Positions 1 through 9,247 are shown, counted from the first letter of the stretch. The stretch: DNA of 60,304 bases from Bacteroidia bacterium (GCA_030427585.1 JAUIBW010000033.1:1-60304), one strand, 5' to 3'. A program made the numbers and translations. Notes: generated by a model from the letters alone, not told the origin.

Positions 1-81
1 TCTACCCAAAGAAGAGAGCAAATACAAAAAGCACAATATAAAGAAAAGTATTTAAAAAAACATATAAAGAACATAATGTAA
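1..81 (+). CDS. C-terminal tail of an unidentified protein (partial)
   Basis: Frame 1 is open from the window edge to a TAA at 79-81 and gives 26 residues rich in Lys, Gln and Glu, such as a basic helical tail would have. No domain can be recognised. It could be an unrelated open frame in AT-rich DNA; the upstream sequence is needed. Confidence 0.3.
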   Translation, partial: STQRREQIQKAQYKEKYLKKHIKNIM

Positions 82-163
82 AAGAAGTATAAACAGAATT
101 ATTTTTTTAGTATCTGTAAAATACCACAAGTATAAAGAGAAATTATAACCAATATAAAAAAGT

Positions 164-355
164 ATGAAAATTATAGCCATAAGAAGAAAAACCAAAACAG
201 AAAAACGCTACAGCAGAAAAATGGGAGAACTTACAACTAAAGTTACCTATATTAAAAAACACCTTTTAGGTTTTCCTATAAAAACACTTCATAAATACAG
301 GGAAACTTATTACGGAGAGGTAAAAGATTGTAATGATTGTATACTTTTTGTATGA
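164..355 (+). CDS. Small basic protein of unknown function (63 aa)
   Basis: This short ORF starts MKIIAIRRKTKTEK and ends with a CxxC pair (DCNDC) near its C-terminus. It is strongly basic in the first half and has no signal peptide or membrane segment. It lies 50 bp upstream of proC on the same strand, so the two could be co-transcribed. I do not recognise a named family. Its composition looks protein-like, with few of the Leu/Phe/Lys runs typical of random AT-rich frames, so I think it is real. The CxxC might bind a metal, but two cysteines alone do not establish that. Confidence 0.5.
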   Translation: MKIIAIRRKTKTEKRYSRKMGELTTKVTYIKKHLLGFPIKTLHKYRETYYGEVKDCNDCILFV

Positions 356-404
356 TTATATCTTTGATCTATATGCACATCATTAATTTACTTTACACTA
401 TTTT

Positions 405-1211
405 ATGAAAGTATTAGTCATTGGAGCGGGTAATATGGGACTCACTTATGCCCAAGGTATGTCCAAATCAAAATTATTAAAGAAAAAAAATATCATGGTC
501 CTAGACAAATCTGATGAAAAATTAGAAGAAGTCGACCAAATCTCATATTTTGATGCTTACAGTGAATTGCATGAATGTGTCCCCCAAGCTGATATCATTT
601 TTATAGCTGTTAAACCTTATCATGCAGAACCATTATTCAAGAAAATAAGTTCATTAGTTACCTCTGATCAAATAGTAATTTCTATCATGGCTGGTATTAC
701 TATTAAAACCATTAAAAGTTTATTAGGGTTACAAAAAATAGTAAGAGCAATGCCAAACTTACCAGCAAAAGTTGGTGAAGGCGTAACCTCTTATGTTGCA
801 TCCTCAAAAGTGTCGAGATTAGAAATGATTGTAGTGGAGAGTCTTTTGGATACCACTGGAAAATCTATACAGGTAAATAATGAAAATTTAATTGATGCTT
901 CAACGGGAATTTCGGGGAGTGGTCCAGCCTATGTATTTTACTTTATGCAAAGTATGATGGAAGCAGCTCAGCAAATGGGATTTACAAGAAACGAATCAAA
1001 GGTTTTGGTAAGCCAGACATTTACAGGAGCAGTAGAATTATTTAACCAATCTGATCTATCACCTAATTCCTGGATGGAAAAAGTTGCTTCAAAAGGTGGC
1101 ACTACCCGTGCTGCTTTGGATTCTATGGAAGACAATAATGTGAACGAATTAATTAAGGATGCTGCATTCGCAGCATTTAACAAAGCTATCGAACTAGGAA
1201 AAAATTATTAG
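405..1211 (+). CDS. proC: Pyrroline-5-carboxylate reductase
   Basis: This cytosolic enzyme catalyses the last step of proline synthesis, the NAD(P)H-dependent reduction of 1-pyrroline-5-carboxylate to L-proline. The N-terminus carries the Rossmann dinucleotide motif GAGNMG at residues 7-12. The C-terminal dimerisation domain has the family signature around GISGSGPAYVFY (about residues 167-178) and a later GGTTRAALDSM segment. At 268 aa it has the normal full length. The start at 405 puts the Rossmann strand right at the N-terminus, as in the family. It stands alone, with no proA or proB visible nearby. A weak TACTTTAC sequence just upstream could be a degenerate -7 box. Confidence 0.95.
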   Translation: MKVLVIGAGNMGLTYAQGMSKSKLLKKKNIMVLDKSDEKLEEVDQISYFDAYSELHECVPQADIIFIAVKPYHAEPLFKKISSLVTSDQIVISIMAGITIKTIKSLLGLQKIVRAMPNLPAKVGEGVTSYVASSKVSRLEMIVVESLLDTTGKSIQVNNENLIDASTGISGSGPAYVFYFMQSMMEAAQQMGFTRNESKVLVSQTFTGAVELFNQSDLSPNSWMEKVASKGGTTRAALDSMEDNNVNELIKDAAFAAFNKAIELGKNY

Positions 1212-1406
1212 CCCTTATCTTTTAGTTTAGCCAAAAATCTTATAGGATACAGATTTTATTGATCGATTCTCCAACTTTTATATAATAACCAACTATCTTC
1301 TTCTAAGGTAACTCCTATAAAAACAGTTAATATCATAATTGATTTGTTATTAAACAAAGTCTCTTTTTAGTATAAAATGTTATCTTAGTATTACTAAGTG
1401 CCATTT

Positions 1407-1937
1407 ATGCAACCAACCATATTAATTTATCAGTTACAACAAAAAAACGAAAAAGCTTTTCAAAAGATTTATGAAATGTATGCCGATAACACTTTTGGAG
1501 TTATTTATACCATTATTAGAGATAAAACAATATCTGAAGAGGTTTTACAAGATGTTTTTATAAAGATTTGGAATAATGCTAGCTCTTATTCTGAAAAAAA
1601 AGGTCGTTTCTTTACCTGGATATTAAATATAGCCAGAAATGCAGCTATTGACAAGACAAGATCAAAATCGTTTAAAAACTCTCAAAAAAACCAAGAAGCC
1701 GAATATTTCGTAGATATATTAGAAGAGAAAAATAGTTTTTCTCAAAAAACTGATGCAATTGGTATCAAAAAATATATCAATGCTTTAGAACCATTATGTA
1801 AAAAAGTAATTGATTTATTGTTTTTTAAAGGATTCACCCAAAAAGAAGCTTCAGAAAAATTAGAAATCCCTTTGGGTACTATAAAAACAAGGAATAGGAT
1901 TTGCATTAATAAATTAAGAGAAATTTTGGAGGTGTAA
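1407..1937 (+). CDS. ECF-type RNA polymerase sigma factor
   Basis: The protein has the two-domain layout of extracytoplasmic-function sigma factors. Region 2 covers about residues 10-75 (FQKIYEMYADN, then EEVLQDVFIKIWNN for -10 recognition). Region 4 is near the C-terminus, with a helix-turn-helix in EASEKLEIPLGTIKTR. The ATG at 1407 is used here; an in-frame GTG at 1398 would add three residues. The stop is followed after 2 bp by a gene with anti-sigma features, so the pair is translationally linked and the partner very probably holds this sigma factor inactive. The regulon is unknown. It is distinct from the second ECF factor at 32737-33291. Confidence 0.93.
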   Translation: MQPTILIYQLQQKNEKAFQKIYEMYADNTFGVIYTIIRDKTISEEVLQDVFIKIWNNASSYSEKKGRFFTWILNIARNAAIDKTRSKSFKNSQKNQEAEYFVDILEEKNSFSQKTDAIGIKKYINALEPLCKKVIDLLFFKGFTQKEASEKLEIPLGTIKTRNRICINKLREILEV

Positions 1938-1939
1938 TT

Positions 1940-2737
1940 ATGGAAATTGAAAAATATATAACCTCGGGAGTATTAGAACTATATGTTTATGGGACTTTAT
2001 CCGAAAAGGAAAGCGAAGAAGTATATAAAGTGTTAAAAGAATATCCTGAAATAGAAAAAGAAGTTGAGCAAATAGAAAAAGGGCTGTTACAATTATCATC
2101 TGCTATGGCGCCCTACAATCCAGAAAAAGTTTATAATCGTATTAAAGATCAATTAAATCTTTCTGAAGATGAAAAAGTTATTGCAATAGATCAAAAACGT
2201 CGTAATTGGCACGCCTATATCGGATGGGCTGCCTCTGTAGCGCTTTTAATTGGCTTAGTAACACAACTTAATAAAAATAAAGAATTACAACAGCAAGTTG
2301 TAGATGCTAATATAGAACAACAATTACTAGAAGGGAAAATTGATGTAGCCGAAAAAGATTTAACCAAAACGAAATCTTTATTAAATATCTTAAGAAATAA
2401 AGATATCATTCAAATTCCTTTGCAGGCTCAAAAAGTAGACCCAAAGGCCTACGCGATAGTATACTGGGACAAAAAAAATCAAATAGCATATATTGATGTT
2501 GCCGGATTGCCAACACCCCCTCCTGGGAAAGTGTATCAAGTATGGTCATTAAAATTAACGCCCTTAACACCTACTAGTTTAGGAGTGTTAGATCAGTTTG
2601 AAGAAGACGAAAATAAAATATTTGCTTTATCTAATATGAATGAGTCTGAAGCTTTTGGTATCACCTTAGAACCCAAAGGAGGTAGTAAATCTCCAACACT
2701 TGAACAATTATATACTTTGGGAGCAGTTGAATCTTAG
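1940..2737 (+). CDS. RskA-type transmembrane anti-sigma factor
   Basis: The order of parts fits anti-sigma-K-like proteins. A cytoplasmic N-terminal helical domain (residues 1-85, starting MEIEKYITSGVLELYVYG) would bind the sigma factor. One membrane helix follows at about residues 94-112, then a coiled-coil stalk at about 113-155, and an extracytoplasmic RskA-like C-terminal domain (about 160-262) with AIVYWDKKNQIAYI and PGKVYQVWSL. There is no Cys/His zinc-binding motif in the N-terminal domain. The gene starts 2 bp after the ECF sigma stop and is followed by a terminator. Release of the sigma factor would need proteolysis or a conformational change; no protease is encoded nearby. Confidence 0.88.
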   Translation: MEIEKYITSGVLELYVYGTLSEKESEEVYKVLKEYPEIEKEVEQIEKGLLQLSSAMAPYNPEKVYNRIKDQLNLSEDEKVIAIDQKRRNWHAYIGWAASVALLIGLVTQLNKNKELQQQVVDANIEQQLLEGKIDVAEKDLTKTKSLLNILRNKDIIQIPLQAQKVDPKAYAIVYWDKKNQIAYIDVAGLPTPPPGKVYQVWSLKLTPLTPTSLGVLDQFEEDENKIFALSNMNESEAFGITLEPKGGSKSPTLEQLYTLGAVES

Positions 2738-2766
2738 GTTTATACATCAAATTCCAACTAAATATA

Positions 2767-2798
2767 AAAAATCCCTTCTATCTTAAGATGGGATTTTT
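2767..2798 (+). terminator. Intrinsic terminator of the ECF sigma/anti-sigma operon
   Basis: AAAATCCC pairs with GGGATTTT, and an ATCTTAAGAT palindrome lies in the loop. It lies 30 bp after the anti-sigma stop and ends in a T run. Apart from this and the terminator at 3051-3084, I see nothing in the 367-bp gap 2738-3104. Confidence 0.75.
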
Positions 2799-3050
2799 GT
2801 AGTTTAAGAGAAAAACTTACATAAACAAGGATAAGCTTATACAGATTATATTACCCAACATTTTTTTAAACACACTAATTGAGTTTTCATTAAGTTTTTT
2901 TGGTGTTATAGTCTTTTTTAAATTTTAATAATTTATCTGACTCATTCTTTGTATTTCGGCAATATGAGCAATTAGAAAGCTGTGTTGCTTTTTATTCATC
3001 CATAAAAGTACATAAGTAAAATAACTCAAACATGGTTTTCTATAAAAACA

Positions 3051-3084
3051 AAAACCCCAATTTACAAATGTAAATTAGGGTTTT
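3051..3084 (-). terminator. Intrinsic terminator of the TonB receptor operon
   Basis: AAAACCCCAATTTAC and GTAAATTAGGGTTTT form a stem with a short loop. On the minus strand it lies about 20 bp after the TonB receptor stop. Confidence 0.8.
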
Positions 3085-3104
3085 ATCCAAAAAAAACAAA
3101 AAAC

Positions 3105-5336
3105 CTAAAAACTGTATGTTATAGTTCCTTTTACAAAGAAAGGAGCTCCCGGGGTAAAATGAATTTCTTCAGTAGGTTCTAATTCATTATTTAACCTGGA
3201 TTCTGTAGCGAATTGTGCTTCGTTCCATTCGGTATTCAATAAATTTTCAAAAGCTACTCCTAAGGATATATTATTCCACTCATAATTCAAATTTGCATCT
3301 ATCACAGTATATCCAGCAGCTATGATACTATGATCTTCGTTTGCTGCTCGATCCCCCAAGTAGCGATATTGTATTCCTCCCGAAAAGTTATTAAGATTGT
3401 CAACACTAATACCTCCTGTAGCTGTCACTTTTGGAGCCAAAGGAATATAATCTTCTCCTTCAGAAGCTTCTATACTTCTTGCATAAGTATAGGTAAAATC
3501 AGAATCAAAAAACAACCATTTATTGAGCTGATATCTGGCACTAAAATCGATTCCTAACCTCCTCGTTTTTCCACTGGGTTCTACTATTCCCTCATCACCT
3601 ACGTATACAAATTCTTGCTCCAGACCTAAATACCATGCAGTACTATTTACAAAAAGATCAGAAAAGGGTTTCCAGTTTATACCAAGATCTGCTCCATAAG
3701 CTTTAGGTAAAATTTGATTACCTTGTCTAGCGATTACTACTCGTGTATCATTACTATGAAAACCTATCCCAGTTTTTACAAAGACATTAAAGTTATCCAA
3801 GAAATCATAAGATATTTTAAATTTAGGGCTTGCAATAGCTTTAGTTGTAGCTTTAGTTTCGAATGTTGATAGTAGTGCATCTTCATATAAATTTTTGAAA
3901 TAATCCAAACGAATCGCAGGAGTAATTTTTACTTTACCCATATCAAAAACAGTATTTATAAAAGCATAGGTATTCGTTTCATTAACATTACCCAAGCTAA
4001 TATTTTCTAAAGTCTCTCTTCGGTATAGGGTTCTGGACAATTCATTGTCCTTGATATTATCATTTCGTAATCCAAAGCCAAAATTTAAGTCGGTTTCTAT
4101 ATCCCCGATAGATGATTTATGATTAATTTTAGTGCTAAATCCAAAAATGGTACGATCTTCTCTTTGTTTGATCTGATCTCCATTTATAGGATCATTAAGA
4201 AAAAAAGTGAAATTAGAATAGAGTTCAAAATCATAGTGCGAATAAAAAGCATTAGTTATAAAAGTAGTTTTATCAGAAATAAACTTGCTATAAGTACCAT
4301 TAATATTTGTTCTTGACGTGGTTCCGCCTTCTGTATCATCAATAGCACCAAACCTTGAAATTAACTCACTTTCAACAGCTCTTATAGGGATTTGCCCAGA
4401 AGCATCCCAACGGCTTGTAAAATGTGATACCGCCAGACTGACCTTATTATTATCTGAAAGCATGGTAGTATATTTTGAATGTAGGTTAATTCGATTAAAA
4501 TTTTGCGGAGACTCAAATGGCCCATCACTTTCTATATATTCTAAAGCAAGTATAGCCTTTTGTCTTTCTGATGCTTCTAAAAGATTAAATAACCCTAAAG
4601 TTCTAAAAGTATTAAACTTTCCTATTTCTAGGTGAAGTTGATTAGCGTCAAATTTTTCCCTGGTAGAAAAAGAGACATACCCTGCGGTATTAAAATTGCC
4701 TTGATTTGCATAATGCGGGCCTTTTCCAAAATCTACATTTTTAATCGTTTCGGGAATAACAAAATGCAAATCGGCATATCCCTGGCCGTGGGCATGAGAT
4801 ACCATATTAACGGGCATACCATCGACCGATATGGCTACATCGGTACCATGGTCAACATCAAATCCACGTAGGAAAATCTGTTCGGCTTTTCCTCCTCCGG
4901 CATGTTGCCCAATAAACAATCCAGGAACTTTTCTTAATATCTCCTGAGAAGAATTTACCGGGTTAGTTTTAATGTCTATTTTATTGATCACATTAATTGG
5001 ATCTATTTCTTGAGTTAAAATCAATTCGTCCAACTGAATAATCTTTGGGTCTAGTTTTATAATCATAGGTGTTACAAAATCATTTTCTTTGAGAGTAATT
5101 CTTTTAGTTTCAAACCCCAATAATCTGATTACAAGTGTATCTCCCTGATTATTCTTTGGCAACGAAAACATTCCGTTTTCTATGGTATGTGTATGTTTTC
5201 CTGTAGTAGGATTGTAAATATATACTTCTGCTAAAGTAGTTTCAAAATGATCTAACACTTTGCCTTTTATAGTTCGATTTTGGGCATAGCCCGCTATGCT
5301 GAATATCAGCCATATTGTAGTAACAAAATATTTCAT
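3105..5336 (-). CDS. TonB-dependent outer membrane receptor
   Basis: This 743-aa outer-membrane transporter has a signal peptide (residues 1-18, ending GYAQ). A carboxypeptidase-like regulatory domain follows at about 21-100, then a TonB plug at about 115-225 with a His-rich stretch (DGMPVNMVSHAHGQGYADLH), and a 22-strand-type barrel ending in the aromatic TITYSF. The plug motifs FLRGFDVDHGTD and SHAHGQGYADLHF mark a distinct receptor subfamily, but I cannot name its substrate. It is the last gene of a minus-strand operon after two DUF4331 proteins and a TPR lipoprotein (24-bp gap). There is no SusD-like partner, so glycan uptake is unlikely. The plug histidines could suggest a metal ligand, which is inference only. 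Confidence 0.93.
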   Translation of the reverse strand: MKYFVTTIWLIFSIAGYAQNRTIKGKVLDHFETTLAEVYIYNPTTGKHTHTIENGMFSLPKNNQGDTLVIRLLGFETKRITLKENDFVTPMIIKLDPKIIQLDELILTQEIDPINVINKIDIKTNPVNSSQEILRKVPGLFIGQHAGGGKAEQIFLRGFDVDHGTDVAISVDGMPVNMVSHAHGQGYADLHFVIPETIKNVDFGKGPHYANQGNFNTAGYVSFSTREKFDANQLHLEIGKFNTFRTLGLFNLLEASERQKAILALEYIESDGPFESPQNFNRINLHSKYTTMLSDNNKVSLAVSHFTSRWDASGQIPIRAVESELISRFGAIDDTEGGTTSRTNINGTYSKFISDKTTFITNAFYSHYDFELYSNFTFFLNDPINGDQIKQREDRTIFGFSTKINHKSSIGDIETDLNFGFGLRNDNIKDNELSRTLYRRETLENISLGNVNETNTYAFINTVFDMGKVKITPAIRLDYFKNLYEDALLSTFETKATTKAIASPKFKISYDFLDNFNVFVKTGIGFHSNDTRVVIARQGNQILPKAYGADLGINWKPFSDLFVNSTAWYLGLEQEFVYVGDEGIVEPSGKTRRLGIDFSARYQLNKWLFFDSDFTYTYARSIEASEGEDYIPLAPKVTATGGISVDNLNNFSGGIQYRYLGDRAANEDHSIIAAGYTVIDANLNYEWNNISLGVAFENLLNTEWNEAQFATESRLNNELEPTEEIHFTPGAPFFVKGTITYSF

Positions 5337-5359
5337 GATGTTTATTTGGGCTAAAAAAT

Positions 5360-6652
5360 TTACAGATTTTCTATTTCTCTAATAAGAACAGGGCCTAATT
5401 CATAACTACTTTCTAGTAATTCTTTTTTGATCGGAACGATCTTATCTATTTGTTTATTTGATTTATAGATCTTTGCCAGATGATAATATACTTCAGGCTC
5501 ATAAGTTCTACCAATAACATGAGTTTCGGCAATTTGTAAGGCTGTTTTGTACTCACCTTTTAGATTTAAAATATGAGCTAATACACTATATACCTCAGGA
5601 GTCGGTCTTTTTTTGGTTTCTTCAACCGCAATTTTTATGGCTTCATCATAGTCATCGAATTCTTCTGCACGTATTAATGCATTATAAGTATTATACATAT
5701 CTCCGTACTCAGGATTCTTAACAATATCAAAATATTGCTTAAAGTTAGCTATTTTGGCTTCTTTGTTTTTCTGATATTCAGCTATTTCTGCTTTAAATAA
5801 GGCATAATCTGGAGCTCTATGACTTTCGGCTATAGTATTTATAATTCTTAGTGCTTCTTTGGCATTCTGTTCATATGAGTAGGCTATCCAGGCAATTCCT
5901 TTTTTGGCATACGCATTCGAAGGGTCAATTTGCAGTGCTTTTAAGTAATAAGTATAAGAATCTTTGATTCTACCTGCATGACCATAAAAATCTGCCAAAT
6001 TGGTATAGGACCAAAGAATCAATTCTTTTTTGTTACTTTTTTCTGCGATTGATTTTGCTTTTTCCATATTTCTTATGGTAGCATCTAAATTCCCGTTATG
6101 ATCATTCCATTTGGCTAATCGTATTAAGAAATTATAATCACTTAGGTTGGCAAAACTCTCTAGATATTTTTCAGCCTCATTGTATTTACCAAGTTCCATA
6201 GAGATATCAAAAAGTACCATTTTTGAAGCTTTTGAGTTTGCATTAGTCTTCAAAGCCTTTTCTGCTACTTTTTCTGCTTCTATAAATCTATGTTGAGAAA
6301 TGTAGTTTTTGGCAAGCGCCAGTAAATACCCTTCTTTTTCTATTGCGGCTACTTCTACAGATTTTAGTAATGTTTGCTCTGCTTTTTTTAAATACTCAAT
6401 ATCTCCGGTATGTTGAAATAAACTTGAGTAGACTTTTGCGATCGGACCTAAAGCTACTATACGAGTACTGTCCTTATTTAGTTTTTTATTCCAGAAGGTT
6501 AGCCTTAAATTTAGATTTTCTGTTTTGTTATTTCTTTTTAAGTTGAGATATGTATTATAATCTTTTTGATTGGTAATTTGAACTTCTGATTTTTGACATG
6601 AAGTAATCATTACAAAAATGATTAATATGCCTGTGTAGTTTACTATTTTCAT
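5360..6652 (-). CDS. TPR-repeat lipoprotein
   Basis: The N-terminus is a lipoprotein signal (hydrophobic segment ending ITSC, then QKSE). The rest of the 430 residues is helical tetratricopeptide-like repeats, for example DPSNAYAKKGIAWIAYSYE and TPEVYSVLAHILNLKGEY, so it is probably a scaffold on the periplasmic side of a membrane. It sits between the DUF4331 genes and the TonB receptor. The arrangement suggests it helps in handling or assembling the same surface system. No catalytic motif is visible, and the exact partner is unknown. Confidence 0.85.
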   Translation of the reverse strand: MKIVNYTGILIIFVMITSCQKSEVQITNQKDYNTYLNLKRNNKTENLNLRLTFWNKKLNKDSTRIVALGPIAKVYSSLFQHTGDIEYLKKAEQTLLKSVEVAAIEKEGYLLALAKNYISQHRFIEAEKVAEKALKTNANSKASKMVLFDISMELGKYNEAEKYLESFANLSDYNFLIRLAKWNDHNGNLDATIRNMEKAKSIAEKSNKKELILWSYTNLADFYGHAGRIKDSYTYYLKALQIDPSNAYAKKGIAWIAYSYEQNAKEALRIINTIAESHRAPDYALFKAEIAEYQKNKEAKIANFKQYFDIVKNPEYGDMYNTYNALIRAEEFDDYDEAIKIAVEETKKRPTPEVYSVLAHILNLKGEYKTALQIAETHVIGRTYEPEVYYHLAKIYKSNKQIDKIVPIKKELLESSYELGPVLIREIENL

Positions 6653-6835
6653 ATTTTTGTTTTTTTGGAAATGTTTTTTGAGTAGTGCCCATAAATTCTA
6701 TTTTATTATTACCCCGAACCTGTCTGAAATTTTATAACCCAAAATAACTCTAAAAATCAACTTCATTACCTATAAACAGGACGGGTGTAACAATAAAAAT
6801 CAAAAAATAATTTGTTTAAGAACTTTTAATCATGA

Positions 6836-7444
6836 CTAGACTCCATGAGGTGCCTCTAAGTATGGGAATGAATTTGAAGGTGTCTCTCCAGCATTACTTA
6901 CTCCATCAGTAACCAATACCGGAAGATCTGGCGAGCCATCTCCATTTGTATCCTGACCATTAAATCTATCTCCATTCTCACCTCCAAATAATAATATCAG
7001 AGATACATCGATTACATCATCGGTCAGGCTTCTACCAGTCAAAATGTTGGTTCCATCAAAGTATGTGGTAGTCTCATTGGGTGCAACTTGCAATACATCT
7101 GTTGCTAGTATAGTAGTCAATGTAGTAGCATCTAATCCTAAAATGTTAGTTTCGTATTCTGCTCCGAATGCTGCGTGTAATGCTACAGCTTGGTCTAAAA
7201 ATAGTGGTTGAAATTTGGTAGTTTGCTCTGATGGTATAGTAACATTAAAGTCATTCTTTATTTCCGAAGAACCACTTAATACAGTATTTATACCAGGACG
7301 CCCCATTTGATCTTGTTGTACAAAGATACCGGTAAAGTCTACTTCGTTCCCATTCATTATTCCATCATCATCATTACCACAGTTTGTAAACCCTAAGATT
7401 ATTACTGCAGTTATTGCTATATTTTTAATAGTATATAATTTCAT
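6836..7444 (-). CDS. DUF4331-related surface lipoprotein
   Basis: This 202-aa protein begins with a lipoprotein signal ending GFTNC, followed at once by GNDDD. An acidic run just after the lipid cysteine resembles the lipoprotein export signal that sends flavobacterial lipoproteins to the cell surface. The body resembles the C-terminal part of DUF4331 proteins (FTGIFVQQDQMGRPGINTVL, then TGRSLTDDVIDVSL). A DTNGDGSPD stretch looks like a calcium-binding loop. It follows the N-terminal DUF4331 gene by 26 bp, so one ancestral domain appears to be split over two adjacent genes. Biochemical function is unknown. Confidence 0.8.
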   Translation of the reverse strand: MKLYTIKNIAITAVIILGFTNCGNDDDGIMNGNEVDFTGIFVQQDQMGRPGINTVLSGSSEIKNDFNVTIPSEQTTKFQPLFLDQAVALHAAFGAEYETNILGLDATTLTTILATDVLQVAPNETTTYFDGTNILTGRSLTDDVIDVSLILLFGGENGDRFNGQDTNGDGSPDLPVLVTDGVSNAGETPSNSFPYLEAPHGV

Positions 7445-7470
7445 CTTTTTATTTTTTTAATAGTATATGA

Positions 7471-8154
7471 TTATTGCTTTGTTTTTGCTTCAGCCCAAGT
7501 ATTAAATACTTGTGTACCTGTACCTGCAGGGTGGTCAAAAGTTCCTCCCAATAATGTGTTAGGTACTTCAAAAGCAATTGCTAATACATTAGTACCATCA
7601 AAATCATCATTTCCCGGAACATTAAACCCATTAGAAGCCATGCCTCCTATTACCGCATTATATTGGCTAAAATCAAAAAAGAAAGGATCTTCTCTTAAAC
7701 CCGCGAAATAAGAAATTCCATTTGATGAAGATGTAATCGCATTAGAGCCAGTACTAATATCTACTTGTCCTAAATAATTTGTATTCTCATTAATAGTACT
7801 ATTAAGACCTGTTGAAGAAGGTGTATACGGACCAAAGAAGTACATTATACCATTTCTGGGGATTGCTTGAATTACTAGATCTTCGATCAAGTCCCCATCA
7901 TTATCGATGTTAACTTCTACCAACACATTTTCGTCAAAAGTAGCTGAATTACCTGCTGGAGCTAAAGAGCTTTGCACATTAACTACAAATACGGTGTTAT
8001 CAGGATTTGCTCCTTCAAACGCGTAAAAATCAGTAATATCTGCTGTTGACCCAGCTACATCGGGCGCATCTAAGTGATCTGCAGATACCAATATTATTCC
8101 TAAAAATAATATGCCTCCAAGAATAGATAATTTTGTTTTTTTAATCTTGTTCAT
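7471..8154 (-). CDS. DUF4331 family secreted protein
   Basis: The 227-aa product has a signal peptide ending VSADH. It then shows the DUF4331 hallmark DHLDAPDV (about residues 26-33), followed by ITDFYAFEGANPDNTVFVVN and NIDNDGDLIEDLVIQ. The latter has a DxDNDGD calcium-like loop. It is the first gene of the minus-strand operon leading to the TonB receptor at 3105-5336. The family has no established activity that I can name. Its place at the head of a TonB operon suggests a secreted or periplasmic partner of the receptor. Confidence 0.85.
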   Translation of the reverse strand: MNKIKKTKLSILGGILFLGIILVSADHLDAPDVAGSTADITDFYAFEGANPDNTVFVVNVQSSLAPAGNSATFDENVLVEVNIDNDGDLIEDLVIQAIPRNGIMYFFGPYTPSSTGLNSTINENTNYLGQVDISTGSNAITSSSNGISYFAGLREDPFFFDFSQYNAVIGGMASNGFNVPGNDDFDGTNVLAIAFEVPNTLLGGTFDHPAGTGTQVFNTWAEAKTKQ

Positions 8155-8659
8155 TTTTTTAAAATTTAAAGTTTACGCTAATACATACGAGGATTATGTT
8201 CCTATGGTTTTTTTTATAATTGTTAATATTTTGTTAAATTCAATCATCAAGGACTTCTGTTTATTGCTAATTGTTTGAGTGTGGTAGGTTTGTTTTACAA
8301 ATACGATTTAATTTAATCTAAAGAATCCCTCTAGGCCGCCTGATAGTTCATGACCTATGACATTTATATCTAAGTGATTTTCTTAGAGCATATTAGTCTC
8401 TTTCTATAGGTCAAAAGAATACAGTATACAAGGTATTTATTGATCGCATATTATGTTTCTAAAGCTAAAAAGGTTTCATATTTCTCCGATGCATTGATTT
8501 TCTTAGCTGCGATAATAGGCCTCAAACCCAGAGATATTCAAGGTGTGAGTTCAAAGAATTGAAATTGTTAAAAAGCAGTATATTGTTTTTAAATTGAATG
8601 TTCTTTAATAAACTTCTCGATATCGATCAAATCTTGTATCCAAAAGTTTGAACTTTGAG
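8155..8659. other. Intergenic stretch with a decayed minus-strand coding remnant
   Basis: No intact gene is visible. On the minus strand, roughly 8640 to 8395, one frame reads protein-like pieces broken by several stops (DLIDIEKFIKEHS, then LRPIIAAKKINASEKYETF). This looks like the remains of a gene. I cannot assign it to a family, and it may be chance. Confidence 0.3.
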
Positions 8660-8820
8660 GGTTTGGGGTCACACAAGCAGACAAACATTCAAAAAAAAGT
8701 TAAAAATCTCCCGTAAATCTTTATGTTTTCAATTAGGTTTTCAGTATAAAAAGAGGATGTGTCAGCCTGTTTTTTGTAGAAATTTTGCATCATTTTTAGG
8801 CTTCAAAACAGTGTTTTTGA

Positions 8821-8908
8821 GTACTATTTTTGGTCGTCTAGAGCAAAAAAAATGGCTTCTTAGGTGTCAAAAAATGGCATCTAAGGTCAAAAAAAATCTC
8901 TTCTTAGG
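8821..8908 (-). repeat. Four tandem 22-nt units (cassette A)
   Basis: Read on the minus strand, units begin CCTAAGAAGA, CCTTAGATGC, CCTAAGAAGC and TCTAGACGAC at exactly 22-nt intervals; in the first three the head is followed by a T run. The same four units in the same order and register are in cassette B. A plus-strand frame (8655-9023) runs across it but looks incidental. Confidence 0.8.
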
Positions 8909-8937
8909 TGAGTTTTGCAGTTTTTGGACAAAAAAAA

Positions 8938-8969
8938 CACTCCCCGGCACCAAAAAGTGCCAGGGAGTG
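8938..8969 (-). terminator. Terminator of the 70-aa cassette gene
   Basis: CACTCCCCGGCAC pairs with GTGCCAGGGAGTG around a CAAAAA loop. On the minus strand the stem is followed by a T run, 21 bp after the ORF stop. Its sequence is unrelated to the terminator in cassette B although its position matches. Confidence 0.85.
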
Positions 8970-8989
8970 CCTTGTATTGTAGCCATACA

Positions 8990-9202
8990 CTACGTGCTTA
9001 TGCCTTCCTTTTTTCTACATTGAAATATGGGGCTTATTGTCATATCCGAATGGTAATTAAGTTTAATTCGTTTGATGAATACCAGAGCGACTTCTGTTGG
9101 GACAGTCGTCTCTCTTACATTTTCATTTTCTGCCATAGCACAATGCGTTGAAGCACCCTTTAGATTCGTTTCTATCGGTTTACAATATACTAACATATTC
9201 AT
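8990..9202 (-). CDS. Cassette small protein A (70 aa, unknown function)
   Basis: The product starts MNMLVYCKPIETN and contains NENVRETTVPTEVALVFIKR followed by IKLNY. It aligns along most of its length with the protein at 54036-54224: both share MNMLV, KPI, NENV, a central EV, VFI, RIK and a Tyr. That similarity at protein level, plus matching promoters, supports this as a real gene despite its size. It has no signal peptide, membrane helix or recognisable domain, and no modifying enzyme or transporter adjoins it. It has an 8-aa C-terminal extension relative to its paralogue. The flanking genes differ between copies, so the cassette appears self-contained. Confidence 0.7.
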   Translation of the reverse strand: MNMLVYCKPIETNLKGASTHCAMAENENVRETTVPTEVALVFIKRIKLNYHSDMTISPIFQCRKKEGIST

Positions 9203-9247
9203 CCTTTTTAAAAATTCATGGTATAAGTACTAATGCAAGTTGTGTTC

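Noticed and set aside
8821..8908. CRISPR array
   Set aside because: Units abut without spacers, are degenerate and only four, and no cas genes are present.
8655..9023. 122-codon plus-strand frame across the 22-nt array
   Set aside because: The same frame in cassette B has a stop in the array, and conservation there follows the 22-nt units rather than codons.
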